64,000 bases of DNA, taken from positions 38,028,143 to 38,092,142 of the forward strand of contig NC_043758.1 of assembly GCF_902148845.1 (NCBI RefSeq), read 5' to 3'. The stretch is from Salarias fasciatus. Lineage: Eukaryota; Chordata; Actinopteri; Blenniiformes; Blenniidae. Of this stretch, positions 37,350-48,300 are shown one piece after another. The position numbers and the translations under genes were made by a program. The notes under the pieces are model-generated. The model was not told where the DNA came from, did no database searches, and saw nothing but the letters and a program-made list of their open reading frames with translations. Numbering within the stretch: position 1 is the stretch's first letter; the number at the start of each line of letters is the position of its first letter.

Positions 37350-38285
37350 GTTCTTTTTCTCTTTTCGGCTTTTCCCTTCAGGGGTTACCACAGCGAATCA
37401 TTTGCCTCCATCTAACCCTGTCCTCTGTGTCCTCTTTTCTCACACCAAATACCTTCATGCCCTCTTTCACTCAATCCACAAACCTCTTCTTCTAGGCCTC
37501 TTGAATGGCAAAACTCAGCATCCTACCAATATACTGTACTGGCCCAAATATAGTGCAACTGATTATAAGACGACCCATATTTTTCAATTTTTTTTTTTTT
37601 TTTTTAATAAAAATATGTGAGATAATAAGGTTACTCATAAAACAACTTTTTATTGTACAATTATTCTAGGAAAACTCACAGCAGAGATACTATTTCATGT
37701 GATTTAAGATCAAGAATTATTACTGCAGCATTAAATGAAAAACTCAAAGGTTCAATAACTGCATTAATGATGTAAATAACTTTATAACCATCAAATTCAA
37801 GTTCTATTCAACTTCATGAGCATTAACAATTCAGTCCAATATATCTTGGCCGCTTGGCAGTTGTTTGTTGACTCTGCTGTGTTGATTACCATCAGTTTTC
37901 TATTTTTCATCAGACCACTGTGACCACAGACGACATATGACTGTGAGGCTTCATTGTCTTTCTGGTCACCAGTACTTTGGCTCCATCTAGTGGTGCAGAT
38001 GTGTAACGACAATCTAGTCCTCAATTAAAGTATGACCCCATTTTTGAGGATAGTTTCCGGAAAAAAATATCGTCTCATATTCGAGCCAATACAGTATTCA
38101 CTCTCTCTCATCTGGACATTTTCAAACCATCTCAGTCGAGCCATCCTGACAATCTCCAAAACCTCTAACATGTGCTGTCCCTCTGAAGTACTCATTCCTG
38201 TTCTTATCCATCCTGGTCACTCCCATGTAGACCCTGAGCATCTTCACCTCTGCTACCTCCAACTCAGCCTCCTGTTTGGTGTGAG
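37350..38285 (-). mobile_element. RTE/Rex3-like LINE 3' fragment, antisense
   Basis: Phrases such as GGGGTTACCACAGCGAATCA, CTCTAACATGTGCTGTCCCT and the ATCCATCCTGGTCACTCCCA block are a widespread fish RTE-type LINE in reverse orientation. It lies in the intron between HECT exons 38871 and 37107 and is itself split by the element at 37534-38094. Confidence 0.75.
37534..38094. mobile_element. 561-bp TA-target MITE
   Basis: Ends CTGTACTGGCCC and GAGCCAATACAG form inverted repeats of about 10 bp (CTGTAYTGGC), flanked by TA on both sides. Removing it restores the RTE phrase CTACCAATATATTCACT, confirming the insertion point. Confidence 0.75.
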
Positions 38286-38367
38286 TATTTATAGATTGGC
38301 ACAAGGCAGGGAATAGAGCGACAGACATCATATAGGCTATCAGTTGTAACACCATAACACACGTTAA

Positions 38368-38780
38368 AGGTGCTGTAAGCAGGATTTTGCTAGTCAATGC
38401 TAATTTTTCTGTGTTTTCTTTGGATTAAATGTTAGAGTATCCACTGATAATCCTTTAGGAGTGCAGCATAATTGCACTACCGCGAGGGCGCAGCGTTTCC
38501 ATCTGTCTCTGTTCTGAGCTGAAAAGGAATCTCCACAGCTCCAGGTATCTTTGACCAATCAGAAGAGCCCCTGAGGCTCTAATCGTGATTGGTCGAGGGG
38601 CATTCGTCGCACGTTCTTGTGGGAGGTGCTTATCTGGCATAAGGGCGTGATGTCAGAGAAAACAGGACAGGATTGGCTGTGCTGGGTTTCAAATCGCCAT
38701 CTTAGATGGGTCAAATCGCCATCTTGCTTAGGTAACCCTAAGCAAGATGGCGGAGATGCGGAATCCTGCCTACAGCACCT
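38368..38780. mobile_element. TTAA-flanked MITE, family 1, copy a
   Basis: Inverted ends AGGTGCTGTAAGCAGGATT and AATCCTGCCTACAGCACCT with TTAA on both sides (38364-38367, 38781-38784). The TTAA target suggests a piggyBac-mobilised, non-coding element. It lies in an intron of the HECT gene. A second copy is at 49282. Confidence 0.85.
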
Positions 38781-39383
38781 TTAAGTCACAGTGACTAATT
38801 GATATACATGCTATGATTTAAAAACAAATTTCATGTAGGGGGACAGGGAACAATTGAGAATTGACCTTACCTGTCAATTACAGATGAGTTGCGGTCAATA
38901 ACATACCATCGGAGGTAGTCTGCCACGATGTCTTTCTTGTCTTCCAAGGCAGTCACATGTCTCAGACAACCTGCTGTCTGTAACACTGTGCTGTGCCTCA
39001 TGATGCATTCTTGCAGAGCGTCCAATGAAGCAGCATTCTCAATCTGAAAGACAAAAAGGGGGGCATAAACATCTCATTAAATAACTGTATGTCCTGGCAT
39101 GCTTTAATTCAGTGATATACATAGAATGGAGTAACCACGGTGTGTCCTATCCAACTGTATGCTTTATGCCATTCTCACCTCTCGCAAAGCTTTCCCTATT
39201 TCCTCATCAGTTATTGCATTAACTGTTGACTTGAATGAAGGCTGGCCAGCAAGATATTGTACAAGATCTTCTGACAGGAAATGGGGCCCAGGACCTCCAT
39301 GCACAACTGACACTGCTATCATCTTTCCTGCCAGGAAGTATTCATCCTCCCTAACAGCTGTGAATGACATCATATTTCAAACT

Positions 39384-39660
39384 TAGAAAAGATTTTATTG
39401 TCATTGCACGAGTTACAATGAAATTGCACTTAAATGGAGCCACTCAGCACCATGAGTAAGAGAAAAAAGAAAATAACAAATAACTAACATATCAGCTTAA
39501 AACAGTGAGGTTAAAAGGTTAAAAAGATTAAAAAGATTAAAAATACCAGTTAAATTAAAAAGTGCAGTGTGCAGTAATGTGAAAGTTATGCTATGTCAGA
39601 TGGTGTGTGTATGAGTCTTTGGGTGTTTGCTGTGCGGATTTTTTTTAAATTAAACTTACT
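39384..39660 (-). repeat. Possible LINE 3' tail in a HECT intron
   Basis: GATTTTATTGTCATTGCACG reads on the minus strand as an AATGACAATAAAATC tail, seen at the 3' ends of dispersed fish retroelements. The family is not determined. Confidence 0.35.
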
Positions 39661-42112
39661 AATGAATGTAAATTAAAACAAATACACAGTGTATACTTGA
39701 AGAGATTGAGGAAAAGAAGCAAATGCAATGTGATATATGTTTAATTATCACGAACCAACCATTATTATAGGACACATCTAACTCTATGCATACCTTTTGC
39801 ATTGTAGACCAAGAACCGATGTCCTTCTGGTCCATCAAAGATGGGCCGGTCTTTCAGGTGTTTCATGAGCAGAGTTAAAAATTCTCTTCTGGGACCACCT
39901 GTGTCAATTCCCTCCTCAAAAACACCAGCATCATCAGTAAATCTCACCAGCATGTCGCAGTTTTCAGAATATGTTGTACGCCTGAAACCTCGGACTGCTC
40001 CATCCCAGACATTTGCCCTTGAGATGTTGAACCTGCTGACCCTTTTGTGATCAATAGGAAGAGACAGGTTTGCCACAATGTCAGGCAGTGTAATGTTCAT
40101 CTCCTCCCTGTAATAACAGAAAATGATGTAATTAATGGATATCTCACACAGTGAACCCCTTTGGAACAATTATTTAAATACCAACAATATTTCACAGCAA
40201 AAAACCAGAATGCCAGTCAGAAGTTCTTACACTGCAGTGTGTTGGAAATTCTCAGCATTGACCGCAACCAGCTCCTCGTCATTTGTTACATACCTGTAGC
40301 AAGAAGTCTTGACTGGATTTGTTTCAGGTGGATCCATATCTTCAGCATCAGATATTACTATCTAAAAAACAAATGAAAATGTATGGAACAACAAGACTGG
40401 AAGTAAGAATGTCAAGCTGCCACAGTCTGTCCAAATACCTGTCCAGGCTGAATTGTTTCTGAAGGCCCTGATGCTTCTCTGAAACATGATTAAATGACAA
40501 AATGATTTCTTATTTATTCAACATTATTTATTTCTGTCCTTCAGGCAAGATTCCTAGCGGTTGTTTACCACTAAAGGGCCTCTCATTAAATATCTTTAAG
40601 TCTCTCTTTTTTGTGCCCAAAATACCAAACCTTTCATCTTCAGGTGTGCTTTTGGGAGTACTTTGGTGTTGTGGTTCAAAATCCTGACAGGAAACACAAA
40701 TGCATCAATAATTTGTAATAGCTACCATAACTCTTCCCATATCATATACAGTATATATTAATGGTGAAAGGTTGTCCGTTTTGTCATAAATACATACATT
40801 TATTTGTATTTATATATTGATAATTAAAAAAAAAAAAAGTCCTACCACAGGGACTGCTCGACTGAATTCAGCTGTGCTCCTTGAAGTGATGACAATTTCA
40901 GAATCCGATTCGGAGGTATCGTCCACTGCTGTGAAAACAAAAACAAAAACAACAACAAAAAAAATCCACAGATCATTTTGCTGATGTTGACATATCTTCA
41001 GTGCAGCGCCTAAAATATATATAAAAATATTGAATGATGAGATCCACTAACCTCCTTTAAAATGTTGTTCAAGGCAAATGAAAAAAGTGATCCTGCAATA
41101 TGGCTTCCCGAGTTCTTTTTTATATTCTGCCAATTTGAATGGCCGTTCTGACCCAGGCACATGGATCACCTCTGAGCAGTCTGGATACAAAAGGACATAC
41201 GTTCCTTCAGGCATGTCCTTGTTAAATGTTCTCATCTTCTGTACTGCTTGTTTCAGGATATCAGGTGCTTCTATCTCTGGGTCTACAAATAATGGGAGTG
41301 TTTTCCCTCTCAGAGGTTTTAGATCAGTCCCATTTGGCACCACCAATCCAATGTTTATCTAAAAAATGAAAAAGATAAGGTTAATTTCATGTACTACACA
41401 TAGTCATTTAAGGGATTACACAAACAGCAGTGTTTCCCATTAGTTATGGAGAACATGGAGGGATTTCCCATGGATGATGGAGAATGTGATGTCCCTCCAT
41501 GTTTTAATTTATATCACCACAGTTTCATAGTTAGCCGAACATGACTAAACTACACTCCAGACCATAGCACTGTTGTAATGAGTTCCTTCAGCGAAGCATC
41601 TTGTCTTTCACGAGTGCTACATGCTGTAAAATCTACGCACAGATTCATGTGTCAAATAAGTTCTCCTATACAGATCCATTTTTGAGCAACCTCGAGTCGA
41701 GTATTGATAATCTAATATAGTGTTAGGGATATACTTTAATTAGCACTACTACTATGGAATAATTGTATTAACTGCACATATGATTTCATCATATCAATAG
41801 TCAGTACAGCCTACCTGGACGCGTTTTCGTTCTTTAGCTCGATGTGTTCCTTTTGGCCCGTGGTTAAAACTCTGACGCTCCTTTGACTTGGAACTTCTGT
41901 ACTCCAGGAACTGCTTATATGATGGGCAAGGTTTTTCTGCTGAAATTAACAAAGCCACGTTTATAGAAAGTAATTCACGTACTTCAGAAAGCGACGACTA
42001 TGCTACACTTACTTTGTTTAGCATTATCCGGCTGTTGAGACGTCCCCTGGTCGTCTGGTCCTTCTGTGTGGGCTGTGGCATTTAAAAACTCAAGAGACCG
42101 ACCACACGAAAA

Positions 42113-42476
42113 ACAAAACCGCGCTAATCTGCTCATATGTTCACCACAAAACGGGCAAAAAGCCGCCTGCCTGCCGTCCATTTTGGATCACAATGAACTT
42201 CACTTCCGGCTTTAGTACATTCCCTTTCCGGTTGAAAAAGTTATTTGTAAAAGTGTTTCGTCTCTTGTAAGTTTGTTTCGACGTTTGTAAAAGTGTTTCA
42301 CGTCTTGTAAATTTGTTTTCTCAAATGTAAACTTGTCTCAGGACTTGTAAATGTGTTATGGCAATGTAATTTTGTTTCTGATTTGTATAAATGTTTTCTA
42401 GAATGTAAATTTGTCTCCAGCTTTGTAAAAGTGTTTCTCGTATTGTATAATTGATTTGCACTTCCAGGCCACCGTA
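42113..42476. repeat. Right terminal inverted repeat
   Basis: Reverse complement of 34138-34502. It carries the same phased TTTACA boxes (as TGTAAA on the plus strand) and the start codon and zinc-ribbon exon of the HECT gene on the minus strand. Confidence 0.9.
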
Positions 42477-42718
42477 TTGCACCTTCTTATTTAGCTGATT
42501 TGTTTTTACCCTATCGACCCTCGCGGGCCCTGAGGTCCTCTGGCAGTGCCTTATTGTGTGTTCCAAAAGCCAGAACCAAGACGCACGGCGAGGCGGCTTT
42601 TAGCCACAACGGCCCCCGCCTGTGGAACAGCCTGCCAGAGAACCTCAGGACTGCAGAGACCATTGATATTTTTAAAGGGAGATTGAAAACACACCTTTTT
42701 AATCTGGCTTTTCATTGA
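42477..42718 (+). mobile_element. L2-1 continued: C-terminal end of the RT ORF
   Basis: After the duplicated TTGCAC the frame resumes as LAPSYLADLFLPYRPSRALRSS-like sequence and runs through AAFSHNGPRLWNSLPENLR to KTHLFNLAFH and a stop at 42718, the usual C-terminus of fish L2 ORF2. Joining it to 34137 gives a continuous L2 frame. Confidence 0.85.
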
Positions 42719-43108
42719 AGCCTGCTGGTTCCCCAAATGATCCTACTCCTCCACGTCTGTTCAAAGAAGTGTTTCCTTCTATTGCAACTTTTGTTTTACA
42801 TTATGTTAATGGAAGCTTGGCAAGTGGAGTGGTCAACAAAAGTTTGAAACATGCTGTTGTTCAGCCACTGTTGAAAAAGTCTGGCCTTGATCCAAAAGAT
42901 CCTGTAAACTTGCGTCCGATTTCCAAACTTCCATTTCTGTAAAAAATCTTGGAAAAATGTGTTTTTAATCAGTTGAAAGCTTTTTTAGATGAGCAACAGA
43001 TCCCAGAGATTTTTCAGTCGGGTTTTAAAAATCTCCACAGTACTGAGACAGCTCTGTTGAGAGTTTTTAATTACATTTTTATGTTTACTGACTCTGGACA
43101 TATGGTTC
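42719..43108 (+). mobile_element. Second L2-type LINE (L2-2), 5' piece
   Basis: Encodes PPRLFKEVFPSIATFVLHYV, then KHAVVQPLLKKSGLDPKDP and LRPISKLPFL, the RT region upstream of the active site. It is truncated at its 5' end and inserted in the 3' UTR of L2-1. It contains stops and is cut at 43108 by an LTR-type insertion. Confidence 0.8.
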
Positions 43109-43587
43109 TGTAGAGATTTATGTCTTGTTAGAGATTGGTTACTTACGCTGGGTCTCTTCAGCAAAAAGATACTTCCACAGGCAGTGTTCAATTAATCCAG
43201 CCTCGATCCCACAAATCCACTCCAGACAAGTTGAGGTAAAAAAAAATATAAACTTTCCATTTATTTTGGTTCCAAAAAATAATTCCACAGACAGGAAAAG
43301 TGGCTGGCTAATACACTAATTGTATCTTTTGCAGAAACGCAGCAGGTAAGAAAACTGTATGCTCTTCTCACTCTCTAGCACAGACAAACCCGGAAGCACC
43401 GCAGTAAACAAAAAAAAACTGTCTCTGTATAAAAAACGTTAAAGAGAAACTAGACATTTCTGTCAGTATTTTAACACACAATATGAATTCTCAAATCAAC
43501 ATTTAAACATGACAATCAAATTACAGATTTATTAAACTGCTCCTTATTAAACTGCCACTACATACCCAGCCCCTAATTGCTTTCTAG
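43109..43587 (-). mobile_element. LTR fossil inside L2-2
   Basis: On the minus strand it reads TGTAGTGGCAG...CTCTACA (43562 down to 43109, about 454 bp), an LTR-like unit with TG...CA ends and an AATAAA-type signal. About 25 purine-rich bases of internal-side sequence precede it. GGTTC flanks the whole insertion on both sides. It is a broken solo-LTR-like remnant, probably Gypsy-type because its start matches the LTR at 49100. Confidence 0.6.
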
Positions 43588-44676
43588 GGTTCCTTTAGTT
43601 TTATTGGACTTGACTGCAGCGTTCGATACAGTGGATCATGAAATCCTCCTGTCCCGCCCTGAAAATCTGGTTAGGATTGAGGGATCCACTTTAGAGTGGT
43701 TTCGCTCCTACTTGAAAGACAGAAGTTTATGTGTCAAAATTGGTGATTTTGTGTCCTCCTCAGCCCCTCTGTCGTGCGGCATGCCACAGGGGTCAGTCCT
43801 TGGGCCACTTCTTTTCTCTTTATATCTGCTTCCTCTGGGATCTGTTCTACAGAGGTTTTGTGTGTCCTTCCATCTTTACGCCGATGACTGTCAAATCTAT
43901 GTACCTCTGAAGTGTGAAGATTCTTTCAGTGCTGCTGAACTTTTGGAGTGCATTAATGCGACTAAGGACTGGATGTCAGAAATTTTTTTGTGTCTCAATG
44001 ATAGCAAAACTGAGGTTCTTCTGGTTTGTCCTAGTAAGGCCAGCAGTGAACCAGCTAACTTGGGGCCTTTGACTCAGTTTGTTAAGCCCACTGTTACCAA
44101 CCTTGGTGTTAAAATGGACCATGAACTTAAGCTTCATAAGCAAATTAGTGCTGTTGTGAAATCAAGTTTTTTCCATCTGAGACAACTTGCTAAGGTAAAA
44201 TCTTTACTCTCAAGACACAATTTTGAAATATTGATTCATGCTTTCGTTTCAACTCGGCTGGACTATTGTAACGCTCTTTATGTTGGCATTGAGGAGAGTT
44301 TACTGAAGCGTCAGCAGCTCGTCCAAAATGCCGCAGCTCGCCTTTTAACTGGCACACGAAAATACGACCACATATCGCCAGTGTTGCCGTCTCTTCATTG
44401 GCTACCGGTCCGCTACCGGATTGATTTTGAAGTTCTTTTACTTGTTTTCAAATCTTTAAATGGTCTTGCCCCACCATATTTGTCCGAACTGTTGGTGCCT
44501 TATGTGCCGGGACATTGCCTTAGATCAGCAAACAAGGCTCTACTCGCGGTTCCTGACACAAATCTCAAACGAAGGGGTTACCGAGCGTTTTCTACTGTAG
44601 GTCCCAAACTGTGGAATGATTTGCCTTTGCACATAAAACAATCGGATTCTCTTCCTGTTTTTAAGTCCCGTCTTAA
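43588..44676 (+). mobile_element. L2-2 continued: open RT frame of about 360 codons
   Basis: A long open frame encodes PLVLLDLTAAFDTVDHE, CGMPQGSVLGPLLFSLYLLP and FHLYADDCQIYV (YADD catalytic pair), then the L2 thumb and C-terminal motifs VSTRLDYCNALY, RLLTGTRKYDHI and GPKLWNDLPLHIK. It lacks the N-terminal RT part because of the LTR insertion and lacks its own C-terminus because a TTAA element follows, so the open frame is a remnant. It is less degraded than L2-1, consistent with later insertion. Confidence 0.88.
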
Positions 44677-45409
44677 AGCAGAACTTTGCAACTTTTTTAC
44701 CTTAATAAATGTGTTTCAGAATCCCTGTGGGGGTAAACAAAGACTTGTCACGGTGATTCGCCTGTCCCTTCACTCTCCCCAGGGTCTGAGTCCTGAAAAC
44801 AGCACTTGCAATTTCAGAGGATCGACCCGACTGCATCTCGCGAGAACAAACCTGCTTTACGGCACTCATACGGGAGTACAAGTATAAAAGCTGTTGGAGT
44901 GCGATATCTGTCATTGTGTTGCAATAGACGATCTTTGCACAATGTGTTGATTGCTTCTAATTTTCGTTTGGTAACTGAAAAATAAAGAGGAGTGGCACCT
45001 CCTCTAGTAGACGTGAGCGCGAGTGAGTTCGCTACACTGAGCATCTCCGAATGTTTGTTTTCCAATAAGTTTGAGTGTGCGAGGCAGGCATGTCTACGAC
45101 AGAGGGAGCAACCGGAAGAAGTTCCCGAGCAGCGTGAGGAACTGCAGCTGCAGAAGATTTAACAAAAGCGCGTAAAACAAACATGAAACCCTCGCTAGCG
45201 TTAGCAACGCCACCCTGAGGTGCTCACGGATGGTAGAACCAAAAAGACAGAAAAAAACTTGGTCTAACGAGCGGATAAAAAGGAAACGGGAGTGGGACGC
45301 TCTCTGCATTGGGGGGGGGGGGGGGTTGATGCAGAGGACGTTTACGACAGTGAGCTTTACCAGGAGACCAGTAGGGGGAGCGCTACAGCAAATCTTGCAT
45401 AGTACTGCT
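44677..45409. mobile_element. 733-bp TTAA-flanked non-autonomous element
   Basis: Inverted ends AGCAGAACTTTGCAA and TTGCATAGTACTGCT, each flanked by TTAA (44673-44676 and 45410-45413). Excision restores the L2-2 C-terminal coding region. It contains a 15-G tract at 45311-45325. A related left end occurs at 48743. Confidence 0.82.
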
Positions 45410-45600
45410 TTAAGACACTTATTTTCTTTGGCTTTTAACTAGTGTGAGATTGTATTTTACTGAAAAGTTGTCAGTGTTGTCTTATTAATGTTTTTATGTC
45501 TATTTTTATTGTTTTTACGTTGTGTTTGTACAGCACTTTGGTCAACACTGTTGTTTTTAGTAGTCCTTTATAAATAAACTGGATTGGATTGGATTGGATT
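45410..45600 (+). mobile_element. L2-2 3' end
   Basis: Last codons, a short 3' UTR with GTACAGCACTTTGGTCAACA, and the terminal tandem GGATT tail (45581-45600), the short-repeat tail typical of L2 elements. Confidence 0.85.
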
Positions 45601-46042
45601 AATTAACCTATAGTTCTTATCTCCATTTTTATTTTTTATTATCATTTTTATTTTAATCTATTTATCCTATTTATTCGTTCTATATTTATCTTGTACTTCT
45701 AACTTATTTTACTTTTTATCTTATTATTAAGTTTGTATCATGTCTTTTTATGTTTTTAGCTGTGTAACTCCAGTGTTTCCTGAGGGGGGTCCTTCACACC
45801 GGGAGTTGGTCCCGGTCCTCTGCTGGGGTTACTGCGCTCGAGTCCTCTGGTCCTGGCTGGCCTGAGGGTCGCCAAACTTCGGTGTGCGGGATCTCTTGGT
45901 CGGACGGGGTCGGGGGTCGAGCGCTGGGGCCCCAATGACCTTCGCCTTCACCTGGTGTGGACGGCCCACTGGCAGTGTTTTCCCATGATGCTTAGTGCCA
46001 TGCCATGTCTCCTCTGCTGCGTGCAAATAATTCGGAGTGTGT

Positions 46043-46087
<45 letters not shown>

Positions 46088-46235
46088 TGGGTGTGGGGGT
46101 GGGGGTGGGTGTGGCATATACTGATTTATAGTGCGGTTTTTCTTTTGTTTTCATGACTGTTTTTACTGTTCAGCACTTTGTGTTGTTTTTATAAATATGA
46201 AAAAGTGCTCTACAAATAAAGTTTGATTGATTGGG
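45601..46235 (+). mobile_element. L2-1 3' UTR
   Basis: Resumes after the L2-2 tail. It contains a GC-rich block, a (GT)n tract at 46048-46083, and an end with TTCAGCACTTTGTGTTG...AAATAAAGTTTGATTGATTG, the Maui/L2-type 3' terminus. Confidence 0.75.
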
Positions 46236-46639
46236 TTAAAGAGCACGTCGGCCTACCCCCCACACCAAAAGCCCTCTGCTTCATACATGTGTCGGTGGTT
46301 GAGCCGAGAGAGAAGACACCAACAGGGCCAATATGACTTAAATCACTTCTCTGGGTTTGAGCTGTGTTTTATTTGAATATCCTGATAAAGCTGTGGAGTT
46401 TTGTAAAATTGATATAATTCTATCAGCAGGTGTTCGAACCAGCTGGAACTCGGCCTTTTATTGTTTTTGTTTCTGTTCCTACCAGCAGTGTTAGTCCGCT
46501 AACTTTTTGTTTTTGTGCTTCTGACTTCTAACCTGTGGTCAACAGTTTTTTCTGTCTTTTTGAATTTGGAGGACATGAATGCAAAGTGAAGAAACCACAA
46601 CTTATTGTAGTTCAACCAGCCTCCTATGGATATACATAC
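46236..46639. other. No gene seen
   Basis: Unique-looking sequence between the L2-1 tail and a hAT element. No coding or RNA signal found. Confidence 0.5.
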
Positions 46640-46849
46640 TAGGGATGCACCGAAATGAAAATTCTTGGCCAAAACCGAAACCGAAAAATGAGGAAACTAA
46701 AGTCAAAAGCTGAAAGACAGAAAGAAATGAATAATTATTAGCCTATATTCCTCAGGGATATTCTTCAGGGATGATCAGGTTCATCAGATTAATCACTGCA
46801 TCCAATTACAACAGGACAGGAAAAGTTCCTGTCTGTGGCATTTAACCTA

Positions 46850-46951
46850 CCGTATTTTCCCATCTATAAGGCGCACATAAAAGCCTCTAACTTTCTCAAA
46901 ACCCAACAGTGCGCCTTATAATGTGGTGCGCCTTTTTTGCGGAAAATACGG
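46850..46951. mobile_element. 102-bp TA-target MITE
   Basis: CCGTATTTTCC and GGAAAATACGG ends with TA on each side; the interior is nearly palindromic around AAGGCGCAC / GTGCGCCTT. A common fish mini-element. Confidence 0.8.
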
Positions 46952-47300
46952 TAATAAAGACCACCCAGTTGTCAGACCGTTCTCTTGACTACGGCTCCCC
47001 TAATTCGTTGCAACGTGATCACATGAGCAAACAACTTCTGCTTGCTTGTAGCTTAGCTAGCCAGTTCAAACAGAACGGCAAACAACAACAGCATCCACCT
47101 CGAACCCGTCAGTCACCATAATCACAGTTTGTCCTCCAGTCTTCCGACCGGAGAGCACGGCGTGCAGCTGGCAGTCTGCGCGATGTGCCGCCGAGAGCGG
47201 ATAGCCGGGTCGCTGGGAGCCGCCGGCCGCCGGCCGACAGCCGGGACGCTGGGATGCCGGGAGCGATGGGGGACTTCACTAGCTGGCTGGACATCGGTGA

Positions 47301-48300
47301 TTAACACTAGAACAGCCAAGACGGTCTGACAGACCGTTTGGGTTTTTATAATTCAAATAAATCTGTTAGAATAATTCCCCTGTCCTCTAATTCTTTGACT
47401 TTTCCTAAATATGTGTCTTGTATGTTTTTCTGAAGCAAATAAGGTCCTAACAATGACACACTTAATATTACAAAGCATTTATACCTCCAAAGGCCAACAG
47501 TGTCTCACAGACCGCTGATAAAAAAAAAAAGACGCACTTCACGGGGCTTTTTTTCTGCTATTGATTTGTTTTGGTTCATATGCGCATCTGAACAGGGAGC
47601 TAGCTCTGACAGCAGACAATCAGACAGACGGCCAAAAATATCAACCAAATCCCAAAAGAAAGACAATGAAAAGAGGCATAATTTAGAGATATAAGGTGGA
47701 AGAAGCTTTAGCAATGATACAGGAGGCAAGTGAGGGGGAATCGGATGGCGGAGACGTGTCAGACATCAGCGATCTTGACTGGAGTGAAGAGGAGGAATGT
47801 TCTGAATCACAGTCAGAACAGCCACGGACCAAACAGCGAAAAATATATAATCCTGCTGCAACAAAAATGCCCAATCGGCCTGCAGCTGCTGTACAGTCCA
47901 GCGTAGAACCTGCAGTGGCATATGGAAGCGCTCACGCGTAACCTCCAAGTATAGAGAATTACTGTAGGCTGCTGTCAGTTTACAACTAAATAATAATAAC
48001 ATAAAATGGTGTAAAAAAATAAACAAACTAATGTAATAAATCTCAACACAACAGTGAACACGGCAGCAGGAGCACTGCAGCGTCTCCAGAGGTGCCAATT
48101 ACAGATTCAGGTAAAATATTATATCCTCCATCAAAGTACAGCAAACTATGTATTTCTCATTTCCAAAAATTAATTTTAGAAGGAACATATTTTCTGAATA
48201 AATACCTTTGTCCTGTGGAGCCTGCAGTCCCAGAATCAAATGAGCAGGGTGAGGACGGGACCGTGTGGGAAGCTGTCCGTCCTGGTGCGCAGCCGGGGAG
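47301..48300 (+). pseudogene. piggyBac element relic, N-terminal transposase part
   Basis: Begins TTAA then CACTAGAACAG, a piggyBac-like end. A frame from 47696 reads SDGGDVSDISDLDWSEEEE, an acidic N-terminus typical of piggyBac transposases. About 150 bp later a second exon-like stretch (48085-48297) ends EDGTVWEAVRPG, matching the DGTVW motif that opens the family's core. The catalytic part and the right end are missing. It is nested in the hAT element. Confidence 0.55.

Larger units (their letters stand above)
36576..42181 (-). pseudogene. HECT-type E3 ubiquitin ligase gene carried by the transposon (G2E3-like)
   Basis: Spliced minus-strand gene. Exon 1 (42181-42013) starts in the terminal repeat and encodes a double zinc ribbon, CPFCG...CFSCG. 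Exon 2 is 41937-41815 (SYKQFLEYRSSKSKERQ), exon 3 is 41358-41052 (GTYVLLYPDCSEVIHVPG), and small acidic linker exons lie at about 40928-40846, 40683-40560, 40483-40440 and 40361-40297. HECT-domain exons follow: 40107-39794 (VRFTDDAGVFEEGIDTGGPRR), 39357-39179 ([19 protein letters not shown]), 39043-38871, 37107-36892 and 36811-36576 (FPMANTCSN with the catalytic Cys, ending NSPGFGCL). HECT enzymes take ubiquitin onto that Cys and pass it to a substrate. A TGA at 36657-36659, four codons after the Cys, would remove the last 27 residues. It resembles fish proteins annotated as G2/M phase-specific E3 ligase-like. Confidence 0.8.
34138..42476. mobile_element. 8.3-kb DNA transposon, IS3EU-like, with transposase and HECT ligase genes
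   Basis: Both ends are exact. Left TACGGTGGCCTGG and right CCAGGCCACCGTA are inverted repeats, flanked by the 6-bp duplication TTGCAC at 34132-34137 and 42477-42482 inside an L2 reading frame. The inverted repeats run about 365 bp (34138-34502 and 42113-42476). Two convergent genes lie inside: a DDE integrase-fold transposase (+) and a HECT E3 ligase (-). From memory, TAY...RTA ends plus 6-bp duplications plus an IS3-type DDE protein fit the IS3EU superfamily; Ginger/TDD elements are the alternative. Later insertions (a hAT piece, an RTE tail and MITEs) inflated its length. Confidence 0.85.

Noticed and set aside
34138-42476. Polinton/Maverick or other virus-like element
   Set aside because: There is no polymerase, capsid or ATPase gene, and the 6-bp duplication with short coding content fits an ordinary DNA transposon.
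43577-44887. 436-codon frame as an intact host protein
   Set aside because: It is an L2 reverse transcriptase fragment whose first residues come from an LTR insertion and whose last roughly 70 codons come from a TTAA element.
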